Shown here: piece by piece, positions 36,009 through 45,891 of the stretch
Layout of the letters: every line of letters begins with the position of its first letter
How positions within the stretch are numbered: the first letter of the stretch is position 1
Assembly: GCF_036416795.1 (NCBI RefSeq)
Contig: NZ_CP143867.1
Location: 2,596,001 to 2,660,000 of the forward strand
Direction of reading: 5' to 3'
DNA: 64,000 nucleotides
Source: Bacteroides sp. MSB163
GTDB taxonomy: Bacteria > Bacteroidota > Bacteroidia > Bacteroidales > Bacteroidaceae
The notes under the pieces: model-generated
Told to the model about the DNA's origin: nothing
Database searches by the model: none
The model's input: only the letters and a program-made list of their open reading frames with translations
Position numbers and translations under genes: made by a program

Positions 36009-37196
36009 ATGATTAGAGAACTCAGTATAGAAAATTTCATGTCAATACGAAAAAAGCAAGTGTTATCTTTCGAGGCTACCAAAGACAAGACCTCTCATGA
36101 GTTATTGACTGTCGAAATCAAACCGGGGATGCGGTTAAATCGTATGCTTATACTTTATGGAGCTAATGCTTCCGGAAAAAGTAATATTCTCTATGCTTAT
36201 GAAACAATATGGAGAGTGTTGATGTTTCCCTATACTAATAAGCTGCAGGCCATACCTTTTTACCCGTTTGCTTTGGATAAAGATAAAAATACCCGATTGT
36301 CCGTATCCTTTTATATAGGACAAGTACGATACGACTATTCAGTGGAGTATAATAACCGCTATATCATTTCAGAAAAAATGGAATATGCTCCTAATGGAGT
36401 ATTATCTTTATTTTATAGTCGGAAGTTTGTCCATGAAGATGTAGTACCGGATATTGAATTTGGTCGTACAGTCGGTTTGCATTTGAAAAGTAAGAAAACA
36501 ATTGTAGACAATACTTTGAATAACCATACTGTACTGTCTACTTTCGCAAAAGTATCTCTAAATGAAGATGCAAAGGTATTCCGTGATACCTATAACTGGA
36601 TTGTTCGGTATGTGCATGGTATGAAGGGAAATACTCTTTTGGATATTGCTCAGCAGTTGATTGATAATAAAGAGAAGAAAGATTATTTTATATCGGCTAT
36701 GCGAAAGGCTGATTTTAATATTTCTAATATAAGTATTGACAATGAAGCAAGAATGCAAAGTGGTAAAGATGTATTTTTTACTCATCACACCGTAGATGGA
36801 TCTGATTTTACTTTATCTTCTATTGACCAATCATTGGGGACATTACGCTATTTTCAGCTACAGGAATGCATGTTTAATATGTTGCGTGAAGATCATATAT
36901 ATAGTTTTGATGAAATAGAAAGTAATTTGCATTATGATCTTTTGCTCCATTTTCTGACGACTTTTATGATGAATACAGCCAATTCGCAAATACTGTTCAC
37001 AACACAAGACCAGCAGTTATTGGATGAAGAATTTATACGTCGGGATATGGTTTGGTTTACTGAGAAATCAAAGGAAGATGCCTCTACTGAACTTTATTGT
37101 GCTTCTGAATTTGGATTGCACAAAAATCTATCTCTTTATAAGGCATATAGAACAGGAAAACTTGGTGCAAAACCGGAATTAGGTTCCATTTTTTAA
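36009..37196 (+). CDS. RloA-like AAA ATPase (abortive-infection type)
   Basis: 395 residues of an SMC/ABC-like AAA ATPase. Walker A GANASGKSN at about 51-59 in LILYGANASGKSNILYAYET, a signature-like SIDQSLGTLRYFQL near 275-288, Walker B IYSFDEIESNLHYDLL and a TTQDQQLL switch region. It is followed 9 nt later by a TOPRIM-like RloB protein, an arrangement known as RloA/RloB and related to AbiLi/AbiLii. Likely sensor/ATPase of a two-gene phage-defence cargo. Codon usage is AT-rich compared with the tra genes, consistent with separate acquisition. Confidence 0.85.
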   Translation: MIRELSIENFMSIRKKQVLSFEATKDKTSHELLTVEIKPGMRLNRMLILYGANASGKSNILYAYETIWRVLMFPYTNKLQAIPFYPFALDKDKNTRLSVSFYIGQVRYDYSVEYNNRYIISEKMEYAPNGVLSLFYSRKFVHEDVVPDIEFGRTVGLHLKSKKTIVDNTLNNHTVLSTFAKVSLNEDAKVFRDTYNWIVRYVHGMKGNTLLDIAQQLIDNKEKKDYFISAMRKADFNISNISIDNEARMQSGKDVFFTHHTVDGSDFTLSSIDQSLGTLRYFQLQECMFNMLREDHIYSFDEIESNLHYDLLLHFLTTFMMNTANSQILFTTQDQQLLDEEFIRRDMVWFTEKSKEDASTELYCASEFGLHKNLSLYKAYRTGKLGAKPELGSIF

Positions 37197-37205
37197 GGAA
37201 GTGAT

Positions 37206-37823
37206 ATGAAAACGCGGAAAACAAAAACGACAATAGCTGTTATTGGGGAAGGACCGACTGAAAAGTATTATTTGAAGTCATTAGAAGGTGTTATTCATGC
37301 ACAAGTGAAACCAGTTGTTCCAAACCATGCTACTAGCATGACTGAATTGGAACGTCGAATAGAGCAATGCATTGATGACGGATATAACATGATATTCTGT
37401 CTAATTGATATGGATAATAAGAAAGAAGGGCGTAATCGAGAGAATTATTTAAGACTAAAAACAAAATATCATCAAAAAACGATCATCAAGAAGCGGCAGG
37501 GAACAGAAAGTCTAATACGTTTTTTTGAGAACGAGCGCTGTCTGGAAATATGGTTCTTGTATCATTTCAAATACACAACACAACAATTTAATAGCTCTAA
37601 TGAATTAGCTAAGGAACTAGAGCGTATTTGTAGTTATGAAAAGACCGAAGATTTTTTAAGTAGAAAATGTAAAGGATTACATAATTTTTTGCTTGCAAAT
37701 GGAGGGGATCTTGATAAAGCAATTGAGAATTCCGAGAAATCTATATTATCTAAATCAAGAGAAGGACGTGAACATACTTATAGTGAAATGGCAGATTTCT
37801 TTCATGAAGTAATAAAGAAATAA
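37206..37823 (+). CDS. RloB-like TOPRIM nuclease-type protein
   Basis: 205 residues. The N-terminal glutamate motif TIAVIGEGPTEKYYLKSL and the Asp-x-Asp motif FCLIDMDNKKEG are the TOPRIM-like active site residues of RloB/AbiLii proteins. The second half (NERCLEIWFLYHFKYTT, then helices) is typical of the family. It probably cleaves or nicks nucleic acid when released by the ATPase encoded upstream. The gene is complete, with a 9-nt gap to its partner, implying one operon. Confidence 0.82.
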   Translation: MKTRKTKTTIAVIGEGPTEKYYLKSLEGVIHAQVKPVVPNHATSMTELERRIEQCIDDGYNMIFCLIDMDNKKEGRNRENYLRLKTKYHQKTIIKKRQGTESLIRFFENERCLEIWFLYHFKYTTQQFNSSNELAKELERICSYEKTEDFLSRKCKGLHNFLLANGGDLDKAIENSEKSILSKSREGREHTYSEMADFFHEVIKK

Positions 37824-38147
37824 TCGGATTCTTTTATGTCTTCTAAATCTATTAAAAAAGAAAACAGAGTAAAATGGCATAAGCGGAACAAATTTGCCGG
37901 AGTCAAACTCCTTGTTGATACCTCTATAGTTAGATGCCTTGGTATATATAAAGTTATTCCAAAATCATCCTTGTTCCTAATAGAAAAAGTAATAATCTCA
38001 AGTTTATTGAATAATATTTCATTGAAGATTAACAGACTATTAGTGAAAAAAGTAAGGAGCCGACTTTTTGGACAGCCCCTTTTTGTTCCCTAATAATCAT
38101 CTTTTTACAAGAAAAGACTAATAATAATATCACCCATTGGATTATTA
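37824..38147. other. 324-bp spacer between two convergent defence cargos
   Basis: No gene supported. A short frame beginning near 37836 has no family resemblance. Both neighbours end here, so termination signals are expected, but I see only weak stems. Confidence 0.35.
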
Positions 38148-39386
38148 TCACATAAAATCCTTAATCAGCCAATACAAAAATAAGGCACTCGAAAATGAGC
38201 ATGTCTTATGATAAGCATCACCTTTGTTTCCATCAGCTAAATCAGCAACTCCTTTAATCCATAACGCATTTTTATGAAGGAGGTATGAAGTCGAATATAA
38301 TCCAAACCCTTCCATGTCTAAACCTTGTAGTTTTCGGTCATCTGCTTTTAATTTAGCTATTGTTTCTGGTGAGGTGACAACAAATGGTCCACAGACTGTT
38401 GGTGAAACATGAGCTACATACATATCACGGTCTTCAACTTTAAGATTCACATTACGAATTTTTGCATTTATTTTATCCATGTAATCTTCACTCGTTAACA
38501 AATCCTGCGCTTTAGCTATTAAAAATGCAGAACCTGGCATTTGTTGTACTTCTTTTAGCAACTTAGTATTACCGGATATATCATCATAAAGTTTTCCGAC
38601 GGCATAATCTTGCACTGATTTTGCTATAATTAAATCACCCAATTTTATATCTTTACTAGGGATACCAGCAGAAAATCCTGTCATAAATAAATAATTAACT
38701 TTTAAAATAGTAAACATAGTGGTAGCAAGTATAGAAGTGGCTGTTACTCCAGGGCGACCAACACATGCTGCAACAATTCTATGTTCCTCCATATTTGCTG
38801 TAGTGATCGTCGTTCTTTTAAACTGATAAGGGTAGCCTTCCACGTTAAACGAGGACCACTTTTGACCACTAAAAGCAGCCATTAGTTGAGAAAATTCTTC
38901 ATTTAAGGCACAAATAATACCTATGTCAAAACGATTTTTATCGGCCAGTGATTTTAAAATAGTTTCTTTACTTCTAATTGTGAAGTCTATTTTTGTTTTC
39001 AGCTGCTTTATCCAATCGCTCATTCCAGGTTTACGCTGTATTATGCTGAATAATAGATTGTCAAACTCCGGTTTGTCTTTGCAAAATTCATCTTCTCGTT
39101 CGGTTAATCCTATAATTTGAGTTGGCATATTGATGCTAGTGGTTCCATTTATTTCTTTTAAGAAATCTACACCACCCCCTTCTTGAGGATCTTCGTTATC
39201 AAACATAGGAAGATACAAATCAAGTAAAAGAATATCATAACTTTTGTTTGCAAGGCAAGATCGTCCTGAAGCTATACTTCTAGCTGTATCTATCTGATTT
39301 TCATCTAAACCGCATCCTTCAAGTAATATCTTTCTGATTTCTTTGATTTTGTCTTCTAAATCGTCAATAATAAGAATGTTTATCAT
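38148..39386 (-). CDS. dtcC: Detocs effector DtcC: receiver plus nucleosidase domain
   Basis: 412 residues. N-terminal receiver (1-145): Asp7-Asp8 in ILIIDDLEDK and a phospho-acceptor in YDILLLDLYLP. The C-terminal PNP/MTAN-type nucleosidase (about 155-412) has DIGIICALNEEF, TGFSAGIP, KLGDLIIA, LDMEGFGLYS and KGVADLADG, with the ribose-binding Met-Glu and the catalytic Asp. In Detocs (Rousset et al. 2023) this protein destroys ATP after phosphorylation. Its start overlaps the DtcB stop, and the three genes form one leftward operon. Confidence rests on the exact three-gene match. Confidence 0.88.
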   Translation of the reverse strand: MINILIIDDLEDKIKEIRKILLEGCGLDENQIDTARSIASGRSCLANKSYDILLLDLYLPMFDNEDPQEGGGVDFLKEINGTTSINMPTQIIGLTEREDEFCKDKPEFDNLLFSIIQRKPGMSDWIKQLKTKIDFTIRSKETILKSLADKNRFDIGIICALNEEFSQLMAAFSGQKWSSFNVEGYPYQFKRTTITTANMEEHRIVAACVGRPGVTATSILATTMFTILKVNYLFMTGFSAGIPSKDIKLGDLIIAKSVQDYAVGKLYDDISGNTKLLKEVQQMPGSAFLIAKAQDLLTSEDYMDKINAKIRNVNLKVEDRDMYVAHVSPTVCGPFVVTSPETIAKLKADDRKLQGLDMEGFGLYSTSYLLHKNALWIKGVADLADGNKGDAYHKTCSFSSALFLYWLIKDFM

Positions 39387-39829
39387 ACAATTTTTTTTAT
39401 ATATTCTGTTAATGGTTTAATCCAATCGTTCTTTTGAAATGAAAAGAAAATATATCCATCGTAATTATCTGGATTTTCTTCTTTGAGCTCACGATCAAGT
39501 TCTTTGATCCTTTTTCCCTCAAAGCTATCAAACATCGTTACAACTTTTACTTTGGTAGGTATATCTCGAAGATACATGCCCTCAAGTATCCTTTTACCAC
39601 CTTGGGCTTCAGGCACGCCACCATTTTCTTCTACATTAACATCATAAGTTGACATAGTCATGTCTAAAAGAATCACACAGTAATCTGTGTAATTACTAAA
39701 GATTTCTTCTAAAGCAGAATGATAGGAACTTCTTTCTACTATACAAATATTAGGAAACTCCTGCTTTATGGCACTTTTTATTCGTTCAGCCTTCTCTGGG
39801 ATATCTTCTACTATCAAAATTTTACTCAT
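39383..39829 (-). CDS. dtcB: Detocs stand-alone receiver protein DtcB
   Basis: 148 residues, a single receiver domain: acidic pocket in ILIVEDIPEKAER, phospho-acceptor Asp in CVILLDMTMSTYD, conserved Thr/Lys region in KVKVVTMFD and FFSFQKNDW. There is no output domain. In Detocs the small receiver acts as a phosphate sink that prevents accidental activation of the nucleosidase. ATGA overlaps join it to both neighbours, which should keep the three products at fixed ratio. Confidence 0.87.
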   Translation of the reverse strand: MSKILIVEDIPEKAERIKSAIKQEFPNICIVERSSYHSALEEIFSNYTDYCVILLDMTMSTYDVNVEENGGVPEAQGGKRILEGMYLRDIPTKVKVVTMFDSFEGKRIKELDRELKEENPDNYDGYIFFSFQKNDWIKPLTEYIKKIV

Positions 39830-42800
39830 ACTTTCAAATCTTTGATATTTATAAATACATCTGTTTTACAAAAACCATTTTCAGCCACAATTTGAAGTTC
39901 GTTATCTTCACAACCTAAATCGTATTTAATAATTTTTCGTACTTTTACAAGTCCACTTCTACCCTCCGTCTGAAGCCGATTGTATGAAGACAACATTTCT
40001 TCAAACTTTTTATTTAGCATTTCCTCATCTTCCTTTATTTCATTTTCAAAGTGTAAATGCATGAGATCTCCTTCCAATTTAGCAGAAATAGAGAATTGCC
40101 TTTGCCGTTTTGGACGACAATAACTAAACATATTGTTAAAGAATATAGTTAAAATATCTGATATATGGACAAAGTATTTAGCCTTAATAAGCACATTTGC
40201 ATCTGTTATTTCTACATTTAATTCACTATCAATATTAGGATAAGTTTTAAGCATAATATTCCAAACAGTTTCAATTTGCTGGCTTAGTAAAAAATCCTCA
40301 AATTTGGCGTCTTGCAGATAAAACCAACTTTCTACTTTTTGTAATTTTGCATTGATTTCAGCACGAGCATTATTTACTGCAGCTTTTAATCCGCAATAAA
40401 AATGTTTCTTCTCGAACCTTTGAATATCTTGCTCTAATTTGTCGATAAGTATCGTAAATGAATTTGTCCAATTACTTTCTATTTCTTGTCTTATTTCTGT
40501 AAGATTTTTAGACGTTAAAATGCATAGATATTCCATTATCATATTGCAAAAATCGTCATAATTTGTAGCGTTAGCATCTGCATTAACAACTGCAAAACAT
40601 TTAGTATTATCATCCAGAATGTAATTAAAGAAGCCTTTATCCTCCGGTTTTAATTTTATTTGCAATACGCTGTCCTTAAAAAGAGCGATTTGTTTATTAA
40701 TGCCACGAGAGAAATTCTCTAATATTTTCATTAAATCCTGTTGATCAACGTTGTTGAGTCCATATTCGTGTCTCCAAAAATCTATTGGCATATATCTGTT
40801 ATTTTCCGTAGCTAACACTAAATTTAAACGATCAAAACCTGAACGTATCTCTCCTTCAAGCACTCCGTGACGTATTCGTGTACTAAGATACGTCTTTAGC
40901 CCAAATTTGCTTAACAGAAATTTATCAAGAACAACATCAAAAATCTGGCATGCAACATCAATAAAAGCTCTGTTTGTATAAATTACAGGAGCATTAATAA
41001 CTGTTGTATCTTGGCTGGTTTCTCCCTGAATATTTGAGGCGTTGACTAGACATAACATATCTGTATGTGTTGACATATCATAAAGATGCTTGAATTGGTT
41101 ATATAAACCAATATAGTCCTTCAGTTCATAACGTGAGATTGATGCTGTATTTGCGTAAATTTTACTTTCATCTATTTTTTTTATATTTTGATAAACAATC
41201 ATTGTATCTCTCAGTTCTTGGTTAATAGATTCGTATAAATCATGCTTTTTACTATTTAAACCAGTTAAAAATTGAGAAATAAGTTGTTGCTCTTCTAACA
41301 TCTGCTTCGTGCTTTTTACATACCTCATGTGGCGAAGTATATCCTCTGTAGCAAGTAAATAAAAAAGTAACTCCACTTTTTCTATATTGCTGCTATTTTT
41401 GAGTAAATCTATTAATTCTGAAGCCTTTGATACTTCCTGATAAGCGCAATATCTTTCTAATACAAAACTTTTATGTTCTTCTTCGGTAGCATTTAAAAAT
41501 ACAAACAATAATAAGTCTATAGTATTTTTAACTCCGTTTTTATATTTGTTTTTGTATAAATCTTTGGAAAATTGACTGGTCTGAACTCTTGAAAGATAAG
41601 CATGACTATCTAAAAAATGATTTACATAGAATATAATAGCATTTTGGTTTTCATTAAGAGCCAAATAACATTTAAATATAAATTCAACAGCACTTTGAGC
41701 TATGGGCAGAGATTCTTTGTATTCCGCAAGGATGTTCTGCCACAAATTCAAGGAATCTAAATAGTCTCCATTTTCATATTTTATTTTTGCTCTATCTATC
41801 TCTTTGATATATTTAACAATCGGACTATCATAAGGGATTTCTTTGGATATTTTTTTCTTCTGATAAGTCACCACTTCTGAACAATTAATCCATTCAATAG
41901 GTGTTTCTAAATATGATAATTTGTTTTTTTCCCCTTCCAGCATTCTACAAAAGTATGGATCGAAACAAAATATAGATACTAAGCGTAAATCATCATCGTA
42001 TTGCTCATTGCGTTCTTCCTTTAAAAAATAATCCAACCCACACGATAGAGTTAGCCCATATATATTCTTGTTGATTCCATATAATTGAAAAAGATAGTTG
42101 TCACTATCTTTTTCTTTCATTATTTTATAAATAAGCTTTGTTATATTGTTTAATACACAATTCTCAGAAGTTGAAATTTGCTGATAGCCTTTTCCTAAAA
42201 AGAGAAGTGAACGTGCGTAAATTTTTAACAAATCAAAATTGGAAGGATCTTTTTTTATATATTTAGGAATCAAGTTAACAATTCTATTATAGTCACCAAT
42301 ATAATATGAGTTGAGGATATCAACAAAATTTGCATCGTAATAATTTTTTGCAAGAAGTTTAGGTTGTGTATAAGCAACAAACGGTGTCAGTTGTTTATCT
42401 TTTACTCGACGATAAATTTTACATCCCCAATTAGCATATAAAGTCCTTTGTTCTTTTTGTGTAGCAAAAGAAGCCTTTAGTAGATTTATTAATAAATTAT
42501 ATCTATCTATTAAAGAGTTCGTACTTTCCATTACTAATGTAGAGGAAAGATCATCCCAACTATAATGCTTGTAAAAATTCAAACGAAATAGATAATAGAT
42601 AAAACGATCTCGTTGAAAATCATTTCGATTCATCTTAAATTTGGAGGCCAATTCTACATCAAAATTAAATGCAGAATTGGTTTGTGAACTACGTTTGTAC
42701 AAGTAGTGCAATAAAAAAGTTACAAATCCTGTTTTTGCATCTTTTTTCCTTTCATTTATTTCTGATAAAAGTTTATATATATTTTCTTCTTTATTTGATA

Positions 42801-43257
42801 AGCTATAGATTAAAATTTTAGATTCAAAATACCAGATTGAATATCCAAATAATTCAATACTTTTATCTAGTAATTCTATTGCTTCATCATAATATCCTAA
42901 AAGAATATTTCTCTCTACAGAATTTCTTATTTCAGTATAGGATTGCAGTTTTTCCCTATATATGGAAATTTGCACAAAAAGCCATGAAATTTCATTAGAT
43001 ATAGATTTAGGCTTAAAAAAATATCCATTTCCACATCCTAATTCCTCTATACTCTTTGGAAACAGATTACCAAAGAAATACTTATCGTAGACAGTACTAA
43101 AAGAATGCATATCATTATATATAGCAAATACGGTAGCGGAATCTACTGTATTCTTTAAGCTAAACATAAGTCTAGCAAATTCTTTATCATTGAAATGTGT
43201 ATTAAGTATTTCTTGTTTATAATGATATAATGGCTTATGCTTCATTTTATAGATCAT
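39826..43257 (-). CDS. dtcA: Detocs sensor histidine kinase DtcA
   Basis: 1143 residues. Residues 1 to about 650 are helical and TPR-like, probably the phage-sensing part (for example YYDEAIELLDKSIELFGYS, NYYDANFVDILNSYYIGDYN). A middle region leads to a C-terminal kinase ATPase: N-box-like ISDILTIFFNNMFSYCR and G-box GRSGLVKVRKIIKYD. An obvious DxGxG is not visible and the phospho-acceptor His is not certain from inspection. Size, order and overlaps with the receiver and nucleosidase genes match DtcA. A start at 43245 is also possible. No signal peptide: cytoplasmic. Confidence 0.85.
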   Translation of the reverse strand: MIYKMKHKPLYHYKQEILNTHFNDKEFARLMFSLKNTVDSATVFAIYNDMHSFSTVYDKYFFGNLFPKSIEELGCGNGYFFKPKSISNEISWLFVQISIYREKLQSYTEIRNSVERNILLGYYDEAIELLDKSIELFGYSIWYFESKILIYSLSNKEENIYKLLSEINERKKDAKTGFVTFLLHYLYKRSSQTNSAFNFDVELASKFKMNRNDFQRDRFIYYLFRLNFYKHYSWDDLSSTLVMESTNSLIDRYNLLINLLKASFATQKEQRTLYANWGCKIYRRVKDKQLTPFVAYTQPKLLAKNYYDANFVDILNSYYIGDYNRIVNLIPKYIKKDPSNFDLLKIYARSLLFLGKGYQQISTSENCVLNNITKLIYKIMKEKDSDNYLFQLYGINKNIYGLTLSCGLDYFLKEERNEQYDDDLRLVSIFCFDPYFCRMLEGEKNKLSYLETPIEWINCSEVVTYQKKKISKEIPYDSPIVKYIKEIDRAKIKYENGDYLDSLNLWQNILAEYKESLPIAQSAVEFIFKCYLALNENQNAIIFYVNHFLDSHAYLSRVQTSQFSKDLYKNKYKNGVKNTIDLLLFVFLNATEEEHKSFVLERYCAYQEVSKASELIDLLKNSSNIEKVELLFYLLATEDILRHMRYVKSTKQMLEEQQLISQFLTGLNSKKHDLYESINQELRDTMIVYQNIKKIDESKIYANTASISRYELKDYIGLYNQFKHLYDMSTHTDMLCLVNASNIQGETSQDTTVINAPVIYTNRAFIDVACQIFDVVLDKFLLSKFGLKTYLSTRIRHGVLEGEIRSGFDRLNLVLATENNRYMPIDFWRHEYGLNNVDQQDLMKILENFSRGINKQIALFKDSVLQIKLKPEDKGFFNYILDDNTKCFAVVNADANATNYDDFCNMIMEYLCILTSKNLTEIRQEIESNWTNSFTILIDKLEQDIQRFEKKHFYCGLKAAVNNARAEINAKLQKVESWFYLQDAKFEDFLLSQQIETVWNIMLKTYPNIDSELNVEITDANVLIKAKYFVHISDILTIFFNNMFSYCRPKRQRQFSISAKLEGDLMHLHFENEIKEDEEMLNKKFEEMLSSYNRLQTEGRSGLVKVRKIIKYDLGCEDNELQIVAENGFCKTDVFINIKDLKV

Positions 43258-43391
43258 ATTAAAATTAAGATTATATCGTTGTATTTTTTTCTTTCAAGAG
43301 CTAATTTTATTACTATTTTCGTGGAGAATATCAGTTCTTCTTTTTTTAGTTGAAAACGATGAAAATAAAATTTATGACTTGTGGTGAGAAA

Positions 43392-43772
43392 TCAAGAAGT
43401 ACCTTTATAATTTCCTCGTGCCTCTTTTTTATAATTCCATATAAATTGAATGTGGCATAAAGCCCCTTCAATCACCCTCTTTGGATGAGATGCTGTACTA
43501 CAATCTTTTTTGATTTTCACTAGCTCAAACAGTACAGCCCATATTTCCAAAGCAGAGAGGGAATTGACTAAAGAATTACCCGTGTATGTCTTATATTCAT
43601 TAAATATAGTCATATTTCCATTCCTTTTATAATATACAAATTTACGACATTTTACTGGGGCATACAATTTCCTGGGCATTTTTTTATCGGTCTTTTTTCT
43701 TCCACATGTTTTTCCCAGTTGACAATCAAATACTGAAGGTCCATATCGTGTAGAAAAACTATCTGTTTCCAT
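43392..43772 (-). CDS. Hypothetical protein, doubtful
   Basis: 126-residue open frame without recognisable domains. It is basic in the first half (GRKKTDKKMPRKLYAPVKCR) with a helical segment SLVNSLSALEIWAVLFELVK later. It lies upstream of the Detocs operon on the same strand with a 134-bp gap. It could be a small regulator or chance. Low confidence. Confidence 0.35.
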   Translation of the reverse strand: METDSFSTRYGPSVFDCQLGKTCGRKKTDKKMPRKLYAPVKCRKFVYYKRNGNMTIFNEYKTYTGNSLVNSLSALEIWAVLFELVKIKKDCSTASHPKRVIEGALCHIQFIWNYKKEARGNYKGTS

Positions 43773-43831
43773 TACTGTAGAAAAACTTCCATAAATAGTA
43801 TTGATATAAAGTAAGTAACGAAGAAAATATG

Positions 43832-43860
43832 GGGCTGGCGGTTACCGTCAGCCCTATTTT
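43832..43860 (+). terminator. Intrinsic terminator, plus strand
   Basis: GGGCTG-GCGGT-ACCGT-CAGCCC stem followed by TATTTTTT. No plus-strand gene ends nearby, so it may terminate read-through from upstream or insulate the following HTH genes. Confidence 0.65.
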
Positions 43861-43931
43861 TTCATGCCCATTTTTGAAAACTTTGCAACCGAAGAAAGAA
43901 AAATAACTCATTGGAACAAAGAAATATTTGT

Positions 43932-44252
43932 ATGGAAGAAAACAGCAATGATATTGAAAAACTCAAAGCAATGATAAAGGAAAATTTTGAGGAACAACGA
44001 AAACTGATTGCCAAGCTGGAAACGGCTCTGGAAGCAGTAACCAGTTTCAACGGCAAGCAAATGCTGGACAGCCGGGATATGCGCCTGATACTGAAAGTAT
44101 GCGACCGGACACTGATCCGCTGGCGCAACTCCGGCAAGCTGCCCTATTTCAAGCTCAGTGGCAAGATTTACTTCTGGGCCTCAGACGTACACAAGTTCCT
44201 GAGGGAAGAATGCCGGAACGAGGATTTTATGTCTGATTCTATTAACTCATAA
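43932..44252 (+). CDS. HTH_17 regulator
   Basis: 106 residues from the ATG at 43932; a TTG at 43911 is less likely. The N-terminal coiled region (NDIEKLKAMIKENFEEQRKL) is followed by an HTH domain: LDSRDMRLILKVCDRTLIRW and LPYFKLSGKIYFWASDVHKF. It is related to the excisionase-like proteins elsewhere in the window but keeps both Trp codons as TGG, neither followed by A. First of four rightward genes ending with the antirepressor. Confidence 0.82.
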   Translation: MEENSNDIEKLKAMIKENFEEQRKLIAKLETALEAVTSFNGKQMLDSRDMRLILKVCDRTLIRWRNSGKLPYFKLSGKIYFWASDVHKFLREECRNEDFMSDSINS

Positions 44253-44264
44253 ATAACAACTCAT

Positions 44265-44612
44265 ATGGAAAATCAAAGTAAAGTAATCGTCATTGAACGA
44301 AACAAATTTGCGGCACTTGTCAAATCACACCGTAAATGTATCCAGATGCTGGACATCCTGACCTACATCTATACTGTCAAACAAATAAGTCTGACCTTGA
44401 CTTTGCAGGAGATCTGTGAAGTTTTACAGATGACTCCCGAAGAAGTGGAGATACAGCGGCAGAAGGGATATATCCGCTTCACAACGCACAAAGGCATGAC
44501 TGTCTATGAAATCACCGACCTGCTCCGACTGAAGAACATGTTGGAAATGGGAAATGTCTACCGCAAGATAGATGCGAAAGCCATGAATATTGCACCTTTA
44601 AATAATGAATAA
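44265..44612 (+). CDS. Small HTH-like accessory protein
   Basis: 115 residues. The second half has a degenerate MerR-like HTH pattern (TLQEICEVLQMTPEEVEIQR, YIRFTTHKGMTVYEITDLLR). It lies 12 nt after the preceding HTH gene, and its last 8 nt overlap the methyltransferase start as ATGAATAA. The function is probably regulatory, together with its neighbour. Family not certain. Confidence 0.7.
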   Translation: MENQSKVIVIERNKFAALVKSHRKCIQMLDILTYIYTVKQISLTLTLQEICEVLQMTPEEVEIQRQKGYIRFTTHKGMTVYEITDLLRLKNMLEMGNVYRKIDAKAMNIAPLNNE

Positions 44613-45891
44613 CAATGAAAGAAGAAAAGCAAAGCAAAGTACTAAAAAAGGGAAGCGTTTGGTACACGCTTCCCTTTTCAGCGGATTCGGTGCCCCTGAT
44701 CTGGCAGCCGAATGAATGGGATGGCAGAACGCTTTTCATTGTGAGATGGATGATTTTTGTAACACGGTTTTAAATTACTGGTTTAAAGATGCGAAAAGTT
44801 ATACAGACATCACAAAAACAGACTTCAGACAGTGAAGAGGAAAAATTAATGTTCTTACAGGAGGTTTTCCTTGTCAACTCTTTTCCGTTGCAGGCCAAAG
44901 AAAAGGAGCGGATGATAACCGTTACCTCTGGCCTCACATACTCCGGGCCATACATGAAATCAGGCCTGATTGGGTCATTGGTGAAAACGTTGCTGGCATC
45001 CTCACGATAGTACAGCCCGGTCAGGAGACTGAAGTGGGAAGCCAATCCACTCTATTCGGAGAGAGTGAGCCTGTATTTAAAAGATGGCAGCAATATGTCG
45101 TTGAAACCATTTGCCGTGATCTTGAACGTGAAGGATATTCCGTCCAGCCGATACTTATACCGGCTTGCGCCGTCGGTGCGCCCCACAGGAGGGACCGGGT
45201 TTGGTTTATTGCCCACCGTAACGGCCCAGGATTACAAGCTGAGAGGACCGAACGGCAGCCAGCAGGGACTGCCGGAGATCATCCGTGCGATGCTTCTTCC
45301 TACTCCGCCGGCTACGGAAATACACCATACGGAGAGAGTCCATAAATGGAAACAGCCCCATGCGCCATCCCCGCACAGCCAACTCAATGGGGAGAAACAG
45401 CCCGACGGCCTGAGCGACTTTCTGGATTTTTACGGGATGCTGTTGCCCGCTCCGGTGGCCAGCGATGCCGGTGTGGGGGCTGTAATGGGGAAAAACGACA
45501 GGATTATTGTGACACCGAAAGGGAAGATACGGAAGATCAATCAGAAAGGCCATGTCTGGAGTGTAGGGCTTGGGAGGATGGCGGAACTTCTGCCCACGCC
45601 GACGGCGAGGGACTGGAAAGGTGCGGCAAGCCTGGAGAGCCTCGAGAAGAGAGGCCGGATACCGGAAAAGAACAGCCTTCCCGATTTCTTCGCCCGGACT
45701 GGAAAGAGTTTCCAACTCAACCCCCTGTTTGTAGCCGAGATGATGGGTTTTCCGCCAGGTTGGACGGTATCTCCTTTTCTCAGTGAAGAGAAAAGTCCAT
45801 CAAAGGATACGGAAACGCCATCGTCCCCCAGGTAGCCTACGAGATATTCAAAGCAATAGAAGAAACCTATAAATTGAACAGTCATGAATAA
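44605..45891 (+). pseudogene. DNA (cytosine-5) methyltransferase with three TGA and one TAA in frame
   Basis: A single frame of 428 codons holds all C5 methyltransferase motifs: HASLFSGFGAPDLAAE (I), GGFPCQLFSVAGQRKG (IV), WVIGENVAGI (VI), GAPHRRDRVWFIA (VIII), GYGNAIVPQVAYEIFKAIEE (X). It is broken by TGA at 44713, 44833 and 45784 and TAA at 45343. The TGA sites stand where relatives have Trp (Ala-Ala-Glu-Trp-Met-Gly, Phe-Arg-x-Trp-Arg-Gly, and Trp-Arg before the motif X region). All three are TGA-A. With the TAA counted it cannot be whole unless rescued or mis-sequenced. ATG at 44605 overlaps the previous stop; its own stop overlaps the next start, again as ATGAATAA. Confidence 0.75.
45065..45835 (+). 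other. Overlapping long frame inside the methyltransferase gene
   Basis: A 256-residue frame, one base offset from the methyltransferase, with protein-like features: repeated LLPTP-x-A-x-D motifs (LLPTPPATE, LLPAPVASD, LLPTPTARDWKG) and LNPLFVAEMMGFPPGWTVSP. I recall such blocks as parts of annotated methyltransferases in Bacteroidales elements. Either the family is genuinely dual-coding, or frameshifting joins the two frames. It is not counted as a separate gene. Confidence 0.45.

Noticed and set aside
37836..38093. 85-residue open frame between the defence cargos
   Set aside because: No family resemblance and no ribosome site; probably chance.
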